Of a DNA stretch of 64,000 nt, positions 42,329 through 51,298 are shown in pieces. Numbering within the stretch: the stretch's first letter is position 1; every line of letters begins with the position of its first letter. Origin of the DNA: Rhizobium rosettiformans (lineage in GTDB: Bacteria > Pseudomonadota > Alphaproteobacteria > Rhizobiales > Rhizobiaceae); NCBI RefSeq assembly GCF_016806065.1, contig NZ_CP032405.1, positions 976,501-1,040,500 of the forward strand, given 5' to 3'. The notes below the pieces were generated by a model. It ran no database searches and was not told where the DNA came from. It saw nothing but the letters and a program-made list of their open reading frames with translations. Position numbers and translations under genes: made by a program.

Positions 42329-43052
42329 CCTTCGGTCGCGTCTAAGCGATCGCAAACAACCGGTTCTCATCGTCCTGCATCAGGAGCGTTCAAGCTCCGG
42401 CCGGGTCGGCCAGATGCTGGAAGAAAAAGGCTATGCGCTGGATATCCGCCGCCCGGTGCTCGGCCAGGACCTGCCGAAGACAATGGCGGATCATGCCGGC
42501 GCGGTCGTCTTCGGCGGTCCGATGAGCGCCAACGACCCCGAGGACTACATCAAGACCGAGATCAACTGGCTTGACGTGCCCCTGAAAGAGAACAAGCCGT
42601 TCCTCGGCATCTGTCTCGGCGCCCAGATGCTGGTTCGCCACCTCGGCGGCAAGGTGGAGGCCGACCGCGAGGAGCGCACCGAGATCGGCTGGTATCCGAT
42701 CCGACTGACGGAGCATGGCCGCCTGCTGATGCATTGGCCGAAGATGGTCTATCACTTCCATCGCGAGGGCTTCAGCCTGCCACATGGTGCAAAATTGCTG
42801 GCGACCGGCGACATCTATCCGAACCAGGCCTTCCGCTATGGCGAGAACGCCTGGGGCGTGCAGTTCCATGCCGAACTCACCCGCGCCATGATGCATCGCT
42901 GGGTGGTCCACGGCGCCCATCGCTTCGTGCTGGCCAATGCACAGCAGGGTCGGGAGCATCTGGAAGGCCGGATGATCTTCGACGCCCCTTTGCGGGCCTG
43001 GCTGTCGGATTTCCTCGACCTGATCTTCGAGCGTGATCAGCGCGCCCCCTGA
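42318..43052 (+). CDS. class I glutamine amidotransferase
   Basis: A stand-alone class I (triad) glutaminase-type amidotransferase of 244 residues. Nucleophile C99 lies in FLGICLGAQM, and H184 and E186 lie in GVQFHAEL. The N-terminal part resembles GMP-synthase-like or gamma-glutamyl-hydrolase-like amidotransferases of unknown acceptor. Translation probably re-initiates at ATG 42318, 11 bases inside terB. It ends the hemC-led run and overlaps the convergent MFS gene by 16 bases. Confidence 0.88.
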   Translation: MPRDLRSRLSDRKQPVLIVLHQERSSSGRVGQMLEEKGYALDIRRPVLGQDLPKTMADHAGAVVFGGPMSANDPEDYIKTEINWLDVPLKENKPFLGICLGAQMLVRHLGGKVEADREERTEIGWYPIRLTEHGRLLMHWPKMVYHFHREGFSLPHGAKLLATGDIYPNQAFRYGENAWGVQFHAELTRAMMHRWVVHGAHRFVLANAQQGREHLEGRMIFDAPLRAWLSDFLDLIFERDQRAP

Positions 43053-44284
43053 CGCTCCGGCGCCTCGAGACTGTCGATCTTGCGCAGCTGCGGGAAGCCG
43101 AGCGCCCAGACGACGGCGACTGCGAGCGTCCCGAAGCCACCGATCACGACGGCCGGGACGGGCCCGATGAAATGCGCCATGGTGCCGGCGCGGAATTCGC
43201 CGAGCTCGTTGGACGCACCGACAAAGACCATGTTGACGGCATTGACGCGCCCACGCACCTCGTCCGGCGTCCAGAGCGCGATCAGCGTCTCGCGCACATA
43301 GACCGAGGCCATGTCCGCAGCCCCCATCAGCATCAGGGCGACGATCGAGAGCCACGCATATTCGGACAATCCAAAGACGATCGTGCCGGCCCCGAACAGC
43401 GCAACACCGATGAACATGAAGATCCCGGCATTGTGGCGGATTGGAAAGCTTGCAAGCGCGATCGCGACGATGATCGCCCCAATTCCGGGTGCTGCGCGCA
43501 ACAGGCCGAGCCCCCAGGGGCCGAGATCGAGAATGTCGCGCGCAAAGACCGGCATCAGCGCGACGGCACCGCCCAGCAGCACCGCGAAAAGGTCGAGCGA
43601 GATCGCGCCCAGGACCACCTTCTCACCGAAGATGAAGCGGAAGCCGGCAAACAGGGCGTCGAGGCTGACGGCCTTCTCCGACTTCCGCTGCGGCGGACGC
43701 TTGACGAGGAAAACCAGGATCGACGCGGCCGCAAAGAAAGCAAATGAGACGGAATAAGCGACAACAGGACTTGCTCCGTAGAGCAGACCACCGGCCACGG
43801 GGCCGACGATCGACGCTGTCTGCCAGGAGGACGAATTCCAGGCGACCGCGTTCGACAAGTCCTTCTGCGGCACGAGGTTGGGCGCAAGCGACTGTACGGC
43901 GGGAGCGGCAAAGGCGCGCTCGATGCCGAAGACGACGAGAATGGCAAAGACGATCGTCGGCTCGAAGGCATCGGCAATGGTGAGCCCAAGCAGCGCTCCG
44001 GCGCAGATGGCACTGATGATCATGCAGATCGAGACGATGGCGCGTCGATTGTAGCGGTCAGCGACGGAACCGGTGACGAGGATCAAAAGCAGCGACGGCA
44101 GGAACTGCACCAGGCCGATCAGGCCGAGATAGAAGACATTGCCCGTCATGTCGTACATCTGCCAGCCGACGGAGACGCTGAGGATCTGGGTGGCGAAGGC
44201 TCCCAGGAAGCGGGCAAAGAAGAAACGAGTATAGGAGGAATGCCGAAATGCCGCGAAACGATCGTCGGCCGAGGACGGGTGCAT
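43037..44284 (-). CDS. MFS transporter (MFS_3/EntS-like)
   Basis: A 415-residue major facilitator with about 11-12 membrane helices. The first helix region SYTRFFFARFLGAFATQILSVSVGWQMYD and the loop GSVADRYNRRAIV (the MFS A-motif between helices 2 and 3) are typical of the EntS-like exporter group. Helices continue through residue 400. Substrate unknown; relatives export siderophores or drugs. It is transcribed alone on the minus strand, and its last codons overlap the amidotransferase gene. Confidence 0.88.
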   Translation of the reverse strand: MHPSSADDRFAAFRHSSYTRFFFARFLGAFATQILSVSVGWQMYDMTGNVFYLGLIGLVQFLPSLLLILVTGSVADRYNRRAIVSICMIISAICAGALLGLTIADAFEPTIVFAILVVFGIERAFAAPAVQSLAPNLVPQKDLSNAVAWNSSSWQTASIVGPVAGGLLYGASPVVAYSVSFAFFAAASILVFLVKRPPQRKSEKAVSLDALFAGFRFIFGEKVVLGAISLDLFAVLLGGAVALMPVFARDILDLGPWGLGLLRAAPGIGAIIVAIALASFPIRHNAGIFMFIGVALFGAGTIVFGLSEYAWLSIVALMLMGAADMASVYVRETLIALWTPDEVRGRVNAVNMVFVGASNELGEFRAGTMAHFIGPVPAVVIGGFGTLAVAVVWALGFPQLRKIDSLEAPERQGAR

Positions 44285-44408
44285 CGAAGTGACCTTGAGC
44301 TGCGGGCAGGCCCGCCGTTAAACATGATTCGGATTGCGTGGGCCCCATCCACTTGTCCGTTAAGTCGCCAATGTCTACATCTCTGTCAACCGAGAAATGG
44401 AGACCTGA

Positions 44409-44699
44409 ATGTACGCCCTGTTTCAGACGATTGACCTTGCCTTGAGCATCTTCACCTGGATTCTGATCGGGAGTGCAATCTTCTCCTGGCTCTACGCTTT
44501 CAACGTGATCAATTCCAGCAACCGCTTCGTCGCAGCACTTGGACAGTTTCTCTACAATGTGACCGAGCCGGTTCTGCGCCCCATCCGCCGCTTCATGCCG
44601 GATCTCGGCGGTATCGATATCTCGCCGATCATAGTCCTGCTGATCATCTTCTTCCTGCGTTCCTTCCTCTGGAACAGCATCTACCCGCTGGTGGCGTGA
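44409..44699 (+). CDS. YggT family membrane protein
   Basis: A 96-residue YggT protein with two membrane helices (about 12-32 and 68-92). The conserved central block is [27 protein letters not shown] (about 50-76). YggT proteins are widespread and linked to osmotic tolerance or division in some bacteria. The gene's TGA overlaps the GTG start of the DUF167 gene, a very common pairing. Confidence 0.94.
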   Translation: MYALFQTIDLALSIFTWILIGSAIFSWLYAFNVINSSNRFVAALGQFLYNVTEPVLRPIRRFMPDLGGIDISPIIVLLIIFFLRSFLWNSIYPLVA

Positions 44700-45010
44700 C
44701 AAGCCCCTGCCGTCTAGGCCATGACCATCTCCTGCTCGCCGTCCGGCTGACACCGAACGGCGGGCGCGATGCGTTTGACGGGGTGGAGGTCACCGCTGAC
44801 GGGCTCGCACATCTGAAGGCGCGTGTGACCGCCGTGCCGGAAAAGGGCAAGGCCAACAAGGCGCTTGTCGCGCTACTCTCGAAATCCTTGAAGGTCCCGA
44901 AATCGATGATCACAGTCGTTTCCGGCGAAACCTCAAGACAAAAAATCCTCCGGATCGAGGGCGACCCGGAGGATTTGAAATTGCGGTTAGACGCTCTCGC
45001 GTCCGCCTGA
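44696..45010 (+). CDS. DUF167 (YggU) family protein
   Basis: A 104-residue DUF167 protein. The core [36 protein letters not shown] and [16 protein letters not shown] is the full family domain. Function is unknown in bacteria. The start is GTG 44696, overlapping the yggT stop (GTGA); no in-frame ATG precedes the domain. The 3' coding DNA contains the terminator hairpin of the convergent ppa gene, which codes for the [13 protein letters not shown] segment. Confidence 0.92.
   Translation: MTSPCRLGHDHLLLAVRLTPNGGRDAFDGVEVTADGLAHLKARVTAVPEKGKANKALVALLSKSLKVPKSMITVVSGETSRQKILRIEGDPEDLKLRLDALASA
44940..44976 (-). terminator. ppa terminator embedded in the DUF167 coding region
   Basis: A perfect 11-bp stem (44943-44953 with 44966-44976), a 12-base loop and, on the minus strand, a TTTTTT run (44945-44940) form a textbook rho-independent terminator. 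It lies 39 bases past the ppa stop and wholly within the last third of the convergent DUF167 gene. Confidence 0.82.
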
Positions 45011-45014
45011 GAAC

Positions 45015-45551
45015 TTACTTGGCTTCGTCCTTGGCGCGCTGGATCGAGTCCAGAATGATCTGCTTTGCAGCATCGACATCCATCCAGTCGCCGATCTTCA
45101 CCCACTTGCCGGGCTCCAGATCCTTATAGTGCTCGAAGAAGTGCTGGATCTGCTTCAGCGTGATTTCCGGAAGATCCGTGTAGTTGGTGATCTTGTCATA
45201 GCGACGCGTTAGCTTCGGCACCGGAACGGCGAGGATCTTCTCGTCCATGCCGCCATCGTCTTCCATCATCATGACGCCGATCGGGCGGACATTGATAACG
45301 CAGCCCGGAACGAGGGGGCGCGTGTTGCAGATCAGAACGTCGAGCGGGTCGCCGTCCTTGCAAAGCGTGTGCGGCACGAAGCCGTAATTGCCCGGATAGG
45401 TCATCGGGGTGTAGAGGAAGCGGTCGACGACGAGCGTGCCAGCATCCTTGTCCATCTCATACTTGATCGGCTGGCCGCCGACAGGAACTTCGACGATGAC
45501 GTTGATGTCTTCCGGCGGGTTCTTGCCGATGGCAATTGCATCAATACGCAT
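45015..45551 (-). CDS. ppa: inorganic pyrophosphatase
   Basis: A family I soluble pyrophosphatase (178 residues) hydrolysing PPi in the cytosol. It contains the expected VIVEVPVG start region, the [10 protein letters not shown] motif (about 64-73, with the catalytic Asp residues) and KILAVP near 104-109. The stop lies 4 bases from that of the convergent DUF167 gene. The promoter should be in the 45552-45830 gap. Confidence 0.98.
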   Translation of the reverse strand: MRIDAIAIGKNPPEDINVIVEVPVGGQPIKYEMDKDAGTLVVDRFLYTPMTYPGNYGFVPHTLCKDGDPLDVLICNTRPLVPGCVINVRPIGVMMMEDDGGMDEKILAVPVPKLTRRYDKITNYTDLPEITLKQIQHFFEHYKDLEPGKWVKIGDWMDVDAAKQIILDSIQRAKDEAK

Positions 45552-45830
45552 ATTATTGGACCCCGTAGAGTGTTGAATTCCTGCGCTACCTAAAGCGAAT
45601 TATGGCGCAATGCAACACGGCTTTCGGCGGACACAAGCGGCGCGGTGTGGGGTCACACACAAAGGGGTACATTGCCGGCATGATCAGGGACACAGAAAAT
45701 CTGCCCGCAGGATTGCACGAACTGGCTTTTGTTGCAGTCCTCGCCGGTCCGCAAGCGCAGCGACCTTGTCAGCCACCGGATGTCAAGCTGGCCCGAGGGT
45801 TATGTCGTGGAATAGACGCGTAGCGCCGTC
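45552..45830. other. 279-base intergenic region between ppa and the GNAT gene
   Basis: This gap holds the ppa leader and promoter region on the minus strand. A short plus-strand open frame (45602-45823) shows no recognisable domain or ribosome-binding site. I see no tRNA, hairpin-plus-U terminator or clear -35/-10 pair. Confidence 0.35.
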
Positions 45831-46337
45831 TCAGTTCCAGATGAAGCCGAGTTTCTTCAGGTGGACGTCGTCGAAGTCTTCCATCCCCTCGACTGCATCC
45901 GTACCGCCGTTCGTCCGGAAGAAATTCGCGGCGATCTCGCTATCTTCAAGGCACCAGACGACCATGCCGTTGCAACCGAGCGACTTCAGAATCCGCCGCG
46001 CCTCGTGGAACAGCTTATAACCGAGCCCGATACCCTGATATTCGGGCCGGAGATACAATTCATAGATCTCGCCCTCATGCGGCAAGGCGCGTGCCCTGTT
46101 GTAGCCAAGCGAGGCGTAACCGGCGACTTGACCTGCCACTTCGGCAACGAGGATAGTGGCCGGACCACGCGTCGCCTTGCGCCACCAGCTCTCGCCACGG
46201 CGCTCGATCATCCGGGTCAGCGCACGATAGGGAATGATACCGGAATAGGCGTGCATCCAGGCATTGCGATGGGCATCCGCGATCGCGGCGGCATCACCGG
46301 GACCTGCCAAGCGCATGTCGATCGACAACGTCTTCAT
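45831..46337 (-). CDS. GNAT family N-acetyltransferase
   Basis: A 168-residue acetyl-CoA-dependent N-acetyltransferase. The GNAT fold is visible: ILVAEVAGQVAGYASLGY (motif B/A strand), then EIYELYLRPEYQGIGLGYKLFHEARR (motif A with the Q/RxxGxG/A-type acetyl-CoA loop, about 90-115) and a final VVWCLEDSEIAANFFRTNGG. The acceptor is unknown. ATG 46337 gives MKTLSIDM; ATG 46316 is possible. A TTAA-N7-TTAA element lies 74 bases upstream. Confidence 0.9.
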   Translation of the reverse strand: MKTLSIDMRLAGPGDAAAIADAHRNAWMHAYSGIIPYRALTRMIERRGESWWRKATRGPATILVAEVAGQVAGYASLGYNRARALPHEGEIYELYLRPEYQGIGLGYKLFHEARRILKSLGCNGMVVWCLEDSEIAANFFRTNGGTDAVEGMEDFDDVHLKKLGFIWN

Positions 46338-46410
46338 AACGTAAACCCACTCTGGCGCGCCTGACTGATGAGGTGCGGAGCCTGGACCTGCATCGGCCCA
46401 ACGAGAAAAT

Positions 46411-46425
46411 TTAACGCTTTTTTAA
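46411..46425 (-). promoter_or_regulatory. CtrA-like TTAA-N7-TTAA element
   Basis: TTAA at 46411-46414 and at 46422-46425 are separated by exactly seven bases, the core CtrA spacing, though the final C of the full consensus is absent. It lies 74 bases upstream of the GNAT start and just beyond the typA terminator. AT-rich sequence makes a chance match more likely than at 33196. Confidence 0.35.
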
Positions 46426-46463
46426 GATTACCCGCAAGGCAGAAGGCGGAAGATGCACAAACA

Positions 46464-46490
46464 AAACCCCGGCCTTTTGGACCGGGGTTT
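46464..46490 (-). terminator. typA terminator
   Basis: Arms 46464-46472 and 46482-46490 (AAACCCCGG/CCGGGGTTT) form a perfect 9-bp stem with an inner CC/GG pair in the loop, followed on the minus strand by TTTTGTTTG. It lies 33 bases past the typA stop. Confidence 0.82.
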
Positions 46491-46522
46491 CAAAACGATA
46501 CACATTTTCAGAGACTTGTGTC

Positions 46523-48343
46523 TCAGATGGCAGCCTTGGACTTTTCCATGCGCTTGCGGTCGTTCGCGTCGAGGAACATCTTGCGCAGGCGGATCGACTT
46601 CGGCGTGACTTCCATCAGCTCGTCGTCCTGGATCCAGGAGAGCGCGCGGTCGAGCGTCATGCGGATCGGCGGGGTCAGCTTGACAGCTTCGTCCTTGCCG
46701 GCCGAACGGATGTTGGTCAGCTGCTTGCCCTTGAGAACGTTGACTTCAAGGTCGTTGTCACGCGTGTGGATGCCGATGATCATGCCGGCATAAACCTTTT
46801 CGCCTGGCTCGATGATCATCGGGCCGCGGTCTTCCAGGTTGAACATCGCGTAGGCAACAGCTTCACCCGACTGGTTGGACAGGAGAACGCCGTTGACGCG
46901 GCCGGTGATCGCACCCTTGTAAGGCTGATAGTCGTGGAACAAGCGGTTCATGATCGCCGTGCCGCGTGTATCGGTCAGCAGTTCCGACTGATAGCCGATA
47001 AGGCCACGGGTCGGCGCGTAGAATCGCAGACGAACGCGGCTGCCGCCGGACGGGCGAAGCTCGACCATCTCGGCCTTGCGCTCGGACATCTTCTGAACGA
47101 CGACGCCGGAATGCTCTTCGTCGACGTCGATCACGACTTCTTCGATCGGCTCCATGGTCTGGCCGTTCTCGTCCTTGTGCATGACGACGCGCGGACGCGA
47201 TACGGCAAGCTCGAAGCCTTCGCGACGCATGGTTTCGATCAGAACGGCGAGCTGCAATTCGCCACGGCCCGACACGAAGAAGGAGTCCTTGCCGTCGGAT
47301 TCTTCGATCTTCAGCGCGACATTGCCTTCGGCTTCCTTGAAGAGGCGATCGCGGATAACGCGCGAGGTGACCTTGTCACCTTCGGTACCGGCGAGCGGGC
47401 TGTCGTTGACGAGGAAGGACATGGTAACCGTCGGCGGATCGATCGGCTGTGCGGTCATGGCTTCGGTGACCGAAGGATCGCAGAAGGTGTCGGCAACGGT
47501 GCCCTTGGAGAGGCCGGCGATGGCGACGATGTCACCAGCATGGGCCTCTTCGATCGGCTGGCGCTCAATGCCGCGGAACGCGAGGATCTTCGAGATACGG
47601 CCGGTTTCGACCGTCTTGCCGTCCTGGGAGAGAACCTTGACCGCCTGGTTCGGCTTGATCGAGCCGGAAGCGATGCGACCGGTGATGATACGGCCGAGGA
47701 AGGGGTTGGCTTCGAGAAGCGTACCGATCATGCGGAACGGGCCTTCTTCGACCTTGGGCTCCGGAACATGTTCCAGCACGAGGTCGAGAAGCGGCGCAAG
47801 ACCTGCATCCTTCGGACCTTCAGGATTGACGTTCATCCAGCCGTCGCGACCAGAACCGTAAAGGATCGGGAAGTCGAGCTGATCGTCGGTCGCGTCGAGA
47901 TTGGCGAAGAGGTCGAAGACTTCGTTGATGACTTCTTCGTGCCGGCCGTCCGGACGGTCGATCTTGTTGATCGCGACGATCGGGCGAAGACCGACCTTCA
48001 GCGCCTTGCCGACGACGAACTTCGTCTGCGGCATTGGGCCTTCCGAGCTATCGACCAGAACGATCGCGCCGTCCACCATCGAGAGGATACGCTCGACTTC
48101 ACCGCCGAAGTCGGCGTGGCCGGGTGTGTCGACGATGTTGATGCGGTGACCCTTCCACTCGATGGAGGTCGCCTTGGCCAGGATCGTGATGCCACGCTCC
48201 TTTTCGAGGTCGTTCGAGTCCATCATGCGCTCGGCGGTGCGCTGGTTCTCACGGAAAGACCCCGACTGCTTCAGAAGCTCGTCCACAAGGGTCGTTTTTC
48301 CATGGTCGACGTGCGCGATAATCGCGATGTTGCGCATTTTCAT
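46523..48343 (-). CDS. typA: translational GTPase TypA/BipA
   Basis: A ribosome-associated GTPase (606 residues) needed for growth under cold and other stress and for 50S assembly. G1 [10 protein letters not shown] (10-19), G3 [10 protein letters not shown] and G4 NKIDRPDGR are intact, followed by EF-G-like domains II, III and V and the BipA-specific C-terminal domain ([20 protein letters not shown]). ATG 48343 is used; ATG 48337 is possible. It is likely a single-gene unit with its own terminator. Confidence 0.98.
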   Translation of the reverse strand: MKMRNIAIIAHVDHGKTTLVDELLKQSGSFRENQRTAERMMDSNDLEKERGITILAKATSIEWKGHRINIVDTPGHADFGGEVERILSMVDGAIVLVDSSEGPMPQTKFVVGKALKVGLRPIVAINKIDRPDGRHEEVINEVFDLFANLDATDDQLDFPILYGSGRDGWMNVNPEGPKDAGLAPLLDLVLEHVPEPKVEEGPFRMIGTLLEANPFLGRIITGRIASGSIKPNQAVKVLSQDGKTVETGRISKILAFRGIERQPIEEAHAGDIVAIAGLSKGTVADTFCDPSVTEAMTAQPIDPPTVTMSFLVNDSPLAGTEGDKVTSRVIRDRLFKEAEGNVALKIEESDGKDSFFVSGRGELQLAVLIETMRREGFELAVSRPRVVMHKDENGQTMEPIEEVVIDVDEEHSGVVVQKMSERKAEMVELRPSGGSRVRLRFYAPTRGLIGYQSELLTDTRGTAIMNRLFHDYQPYKGAITGRVNGVLLSNQSGEAVAYAMFNLEDRGPMIIEPGEKVYAGMIIGIHTRDNDLEVNVLKGKQLTNIRSAGKDEAVKLTPPIRMTLDRALSWIQDDELMEVTPKSIRLRKMFLDANDRKRMEKSKAAI

Positions 48344-48451
48344 GTTTGTGATCTCTGATAGCTGGGGCGCAATACGGGAGAGTGGCGCCGATTTACTTTG
48401 GCGCGCTCATACCTTGTTTTTTGCATTTGCGAAAGGGGGAAACGCCCGATG

Positions 48452-48475
48452 CGCCGGCGATGGTTACCGCCGGCG
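48452..48475 (-). terminator. possible terminator between the M3 peptidase gene and typA
   Basis: CGCCGGCG occurs at 48452-48459 and 48468-48475. The unit is itself palindromic, so the copies can pair over 8 bp across an 8-base loop. On the minus strand CGTTTCCCCCTTTCGC follows some distance away, a weak U-poor tail. It lies 25 bases past the peptidase stop. Confidence 0.4.
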
Positions 48476-48500
48476 GCAAATTTCGGGTGCGTTGCAGGGC

Positions 48501-50564
48501 TTAAGCAGCAAGCCCTTTCTTTTTCAGCATCGCCTCCGGACTTGGCAGTTTGCCGCGGAACGCCTTGTAGGCATCCTCCGGATCGACCGATCCACCCGAG
48601 GCATAAATGTGGGTCTTGAGCTTCGACGCCATCTCTGGATCGAAGGGATTGCCGGTCTCCTCGAAGGCCGAGAAGGCGTCGGCATCGAGGACTTCCGACC
48701 ACATGTAGGAATAGTAGCCGGCAGAGTAACCGTCGCCGGAAAACACATGCTGGAAGTGCGGCGTGGCGTGGCGCATCACGATCGAAGCGGGCATACCGAT
48801 CTTCTCGAGCACCTCGGTTTGGACTGCAATCGGATCCTCGACCGCCCCGCCTGTGTGGAAGGCCATGTCGACCAGCGCCGACGAGGTGAATTCGACGGTG
48901 TTGAAGCCCGCGTTGAAGGTTCGGGCCGCGAGCACCTTGTCGAGCAGGGCTTGCGGCATCGGCTCGCCCGTCTGGTAGTGGACCGCATAGGTCTTGAGGA
49001 TTTCCGGTACCGTCAGCCAGTGTTCGTAGAGTTGCGACGGCAGTTCGACGAAGTCACGCGATACGCCCGTGCCGGAGACGGAAGGATAAGTGACATCCGA
49101 CAGCATGCCATGCGCGGCGTGGCCGAACTCGTGGAAGAGGGTCCGGGCATCGTCGAGCGAGAGAAGCGCCGGCTTACCGGCCTCGGGCTTGGCGAAATTG
49201 CAGACATTGTAGATGATCGGCAGCTCACCCTCGCGGCCGTTCTTCAGCGGCAGCCGGTGCTGCGCCTGGAAGCTGCTCATCCAGGCCCCGGAGCGCTTCG
49301 ACGAACGGGCGAAATAGTCTCCGAGGAACAGCGCCACCAGCTTGTCGTTCCGGTCGCGGATCTCGAAGACGCGCACGTCAGGATGATAGCCAACCACATT
49401 CGTGAGCGGCACGGCGCGGATGCCAAAGAGCCGGCCCGCAACGTCGAAGCAGGCCTCGATGATCTTTTCGAGCTGCAGATAGGGCTTCAGCTCGGTTTCG
49501 GAGAAATTGAACTTCTGGGCCCGGAGCTTTTCGGCATAGTGGCGCCAGTCCCACGGCGCTACCTCGTGGTTCTTTCCCTCTTCGGCAATCAAGGCGGCAA
49601 GCTCGGCCTCTTCGGCGCGCGCCTGAGAGACCGCCTTTTCCCAGACCTGCATCAGGAGACCGTTCACCGCTTCCGGTGTCTTCGCCATCGTGTTGTCGAG
49701 CTTGTAGGACGCATAGTCCTTGTGACCGAGCAGAGCCGCCTTCTCGGCCCTGAGCGCCAGAGTTTCCTTGACGATTTCCCGGTTGTCGGTAGCGCCGCCC
49801 TTGATGCCACGCGAGGTCCAGGCCTTGAAGGCGATCTCGCGCAAGTCGCGGCGCTCGGAAAACGTGAGGAAGGGCTCGATGATCGAGCGCGACAGCGTCA
49901 CCACGTGGGCGTGTCCGCCGCCATGGGCGGCAGCGGCAGACGCCATGGCGTCGCGCAGGAAGGCGGGAATACCGGCGAGATCCTCTTCCCCGACAAGCGG
50001 CAGGGTCCACGACGATTCGTCGCCGAGAACATTCTGCCCGAAACTGGCACCGAGGCTCGCCAGCCGTTCGTTGATCGCCGCCAGCCGCTCCTGCTCGGCC
50101 TTCGGCAGCTTGGCACCCGCTTTCACGAAACCCTTCCAATGGCGCTCCAAAACGCGCGTCTGTTCAACCGAAAGCCCAAGATCCGCCCGGCGCGTCCAGA
50201 GGTCGTCGATACGGCGGAACAGCGCCGCGTTCATGCCAATCTTGGAATAGTGGCGAGACATCTTCGGCGCGATCTCGCGCTCCAGAGCCTGAATCCCGGG
50301 ATTGGTATGGGCACCGGCCCGATTCCAGAACAGGGCCGACACTCGAGAAAGCGCGTCACCTGCGATCTCCAGCGCAACGATCGTGTTTGCGAAAGTCGCC
50401 GGTTCAGGATTCTCCGCGATCGCATCGATTTCTGCGTCATGCTCCTTCAGCGCCGCTTCAAAAGCCGGTGCGTAGTCGTCGTCGCCGACCTTCTCGAATT
50501 GCGGCAGGCCAAACGGCCCCTGCCAATCGGTGACGGCGGGATTGAAAACAGACGACTGAACCAT
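48501..50564 (-). CDS. M3 family metallopeptidase (oligopeptidase A / peptidyl-dipeptidase Dcp type)
   Basis: A 687-residue zinc peptidase, cytosolic (no signal peptide), that degrades short peptides. The thermolysin-like zinc motif HEFGH is at 478-482, with the third ligand Glu at about 507 (DFVELPSQ). FNPAVTDWQGPFGLPQF at the N-terminus and the RxxGxY-type substrate loop SGDGYSAGYYSYMWSEVL are typical. ATG 50564 has an AGGAGG six bases upstream. Whether it removes dipeptides (Dcp) or acts as OpdA is not decided by sequence reading alone. Confidence 0.93.
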   Translation of the reverse strand: MVQSSVFNPAVTDWQGPFGLPQFEKVGDDDYAPAFEAALKEHDAEIDAIAENPEPATFANTIVALEIAGDALSRVSALFWNRAGAHTNPGIQALEREIAPKMSRHYSKIGMNAALFRRIDDLWTRRADLGLSVEQTRVLERHWKGFVKAGAKLPKAEQERLAAINERLASLGASFGQNVLGDESSWTLPLVGEEDLAGIPAFLRDAMASAAAAHGGGHAHVVTLSRSIIEPFLTFSERRDLREIAFKAWTSRGIKGGATDNREIVKETLALRAEKAALLGHKDYASYKLDNTMAKTPEAVNGLLMQVWEKAVSQARAEEAELAALIAEEGKNHEVAPWDWRHYAEKLRAQKFNFSETELKPYLQLEKIIEACFDVAGRLFGIRAVPLTNVVGYHPDVRVFEIRDRNDKLVALFLGDYFARSSKRSGAWMSSFQAQHRLPLKNGREGELPIIYNVCNFAKPEAGKPALLSLDDARTLFHEFGHAAHGMLSDVTYPSVSGTGVSRDFVELPSQLYEHWLTVPEILKTYAVHYQTGEPMPQALLDKVLAARTFNAGFNTVEFTSSALVDMAFHTGGAVEDPIAVQTEVLEKIGMPASIVMRHATPHFQHVFSGDGYSAGYYSYMWSEVLDADAFSAFEETGNPFDPEMASKLKTHIYASGGSVDPEDAYKAFRGKLPSPEAMLKKKGLAA

Positions 50565-50701
50565 GTGAAAACCTCCTGACGCATCGCACCGCAAACGGGC
50601 GAAGCAATGATTTTCCACCATGTTATCCCGGCAAGACATGGGTGAGCACGCAAAAATCGGTGAACAAGGCCAGATTTTTCCACCAAGGGTTCAGCCGCTA
50701 A

Positions 50702-50729
50702 TTGACGTAGTTTCGAATAAGAACATAGA
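50702..50729 (+). promoter_or_regulatory. candidate sigma-70 promoter of the 142-residue gene
   Basis: TTGACG (50702-50707) matches the alphaproteobacterial -35, and CATAGA (50724-50729) at a 16-base spacer is a partial -10. The ATG lies 33 bases further on, preceded by GAAAGGA. The -10 match is poor, so this is tentative. Confidence 0.35.
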
Positions 50730-50761
50730 TCGATACATCCTATGAAAGGACGGTCACGGCC

Positions 50762-51190
50762 ATGGAAATCTTTCCGATCCAACCGGTAGGCGCATACTCC
50801 CTTCGCGTCAAAGAAAGCAGCCCGCAATCCAATGTCGGCATGCCTGAGCTTTCGCCCAAGATAGCAAACTCGAAGGAAACCGAGGTTTTCGAAGAGGCGT
50901 TGTCGGTCTTCGCCAGCATGACACCGCGTCGCTTGCGCGAGATTGCTTCGGAGAGTTTTCAACGAGAAGAGATCGATGCCGACACCTATCGCGAGCTCTC
51001 GACGGAGCTGCCTTTGCAGATCGTTGATCGCAACGGCAACATGATGGATCTGTCGACACTGACCGACGATTCCCATTTCGACTATGCCGAATACTACCGC
51101 ACTCAACAGTCGCTTGCCGAGATGATCGGCGACATGGACATGGCGGGCTCCTATGCGAAAGTTCTCGATTTCTTTTCGAAATCGACCTGA
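50762..51190 (+). CDS. conserved-looking protein of unknown function
   Basis: A 142-residue soluble protein without signal peptide or membrane helix. It is acidic and mostly predicted helical after residue 40 (VFEEALSVFASMTPRRLREIASESFQREEIDADTYRELS...). An extended N-terminus (MEIFPIQPVGAYSLRVKES) comes first. The C-terminal third (HFDYAEYYRTQQSLAEMIGDMDMAGSYAKVLDFF) looks like a two-helix unit. I know no family for it. It is monocistronic: AAAGGA precedes the ATG and a terminator-like hairpin follows the gene. Confidence 0.7.
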   Translation: MEIFPIQPVGAYSLRVKESSPQSNVGMPELSPKIANSKETEVFEEALSVFASMTPRRLREIASESFQREEIDADTYRELSTELPLQIVDRNGNMMDLSTLTDDSHFDYAEYYRTQQSLAEMIGDMDMAGSYAKVLDFFSKST

Positions 51191-51253
51191 TTGCGCAGGA
51201 AGCGACAACTGGCACTCGATCCCGGACCACAATCGCACTAAGTCATCAGCAGG

Positions 51254-51280
51254 AGGCGCCGCAGTGGCGCCTTTCTTCTT
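51254..51280 (+). terminator. terminator after the 142-residue gene
   Basis: AGGCGCC (51254-51260) pairs with GGCGCCT (51266-51272) around a GCAGT loop, followed by TTCTTCTT. It lies 63 bases past the stop and 19 before the MFS start, so it may leave little room for a separate MFS promoter. Confidence 0.6.
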
Positions 51281-51298
51281 GATGCCGGACAATGACTG

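Noticed and set aside
45602..45823. A 73-codon plus-strand open frame in the ppa-GNAT gap
   Set aside because: No ribosome-binding site, no domain, and composition unlike neighbouring genes; it is probably a chance open frame.
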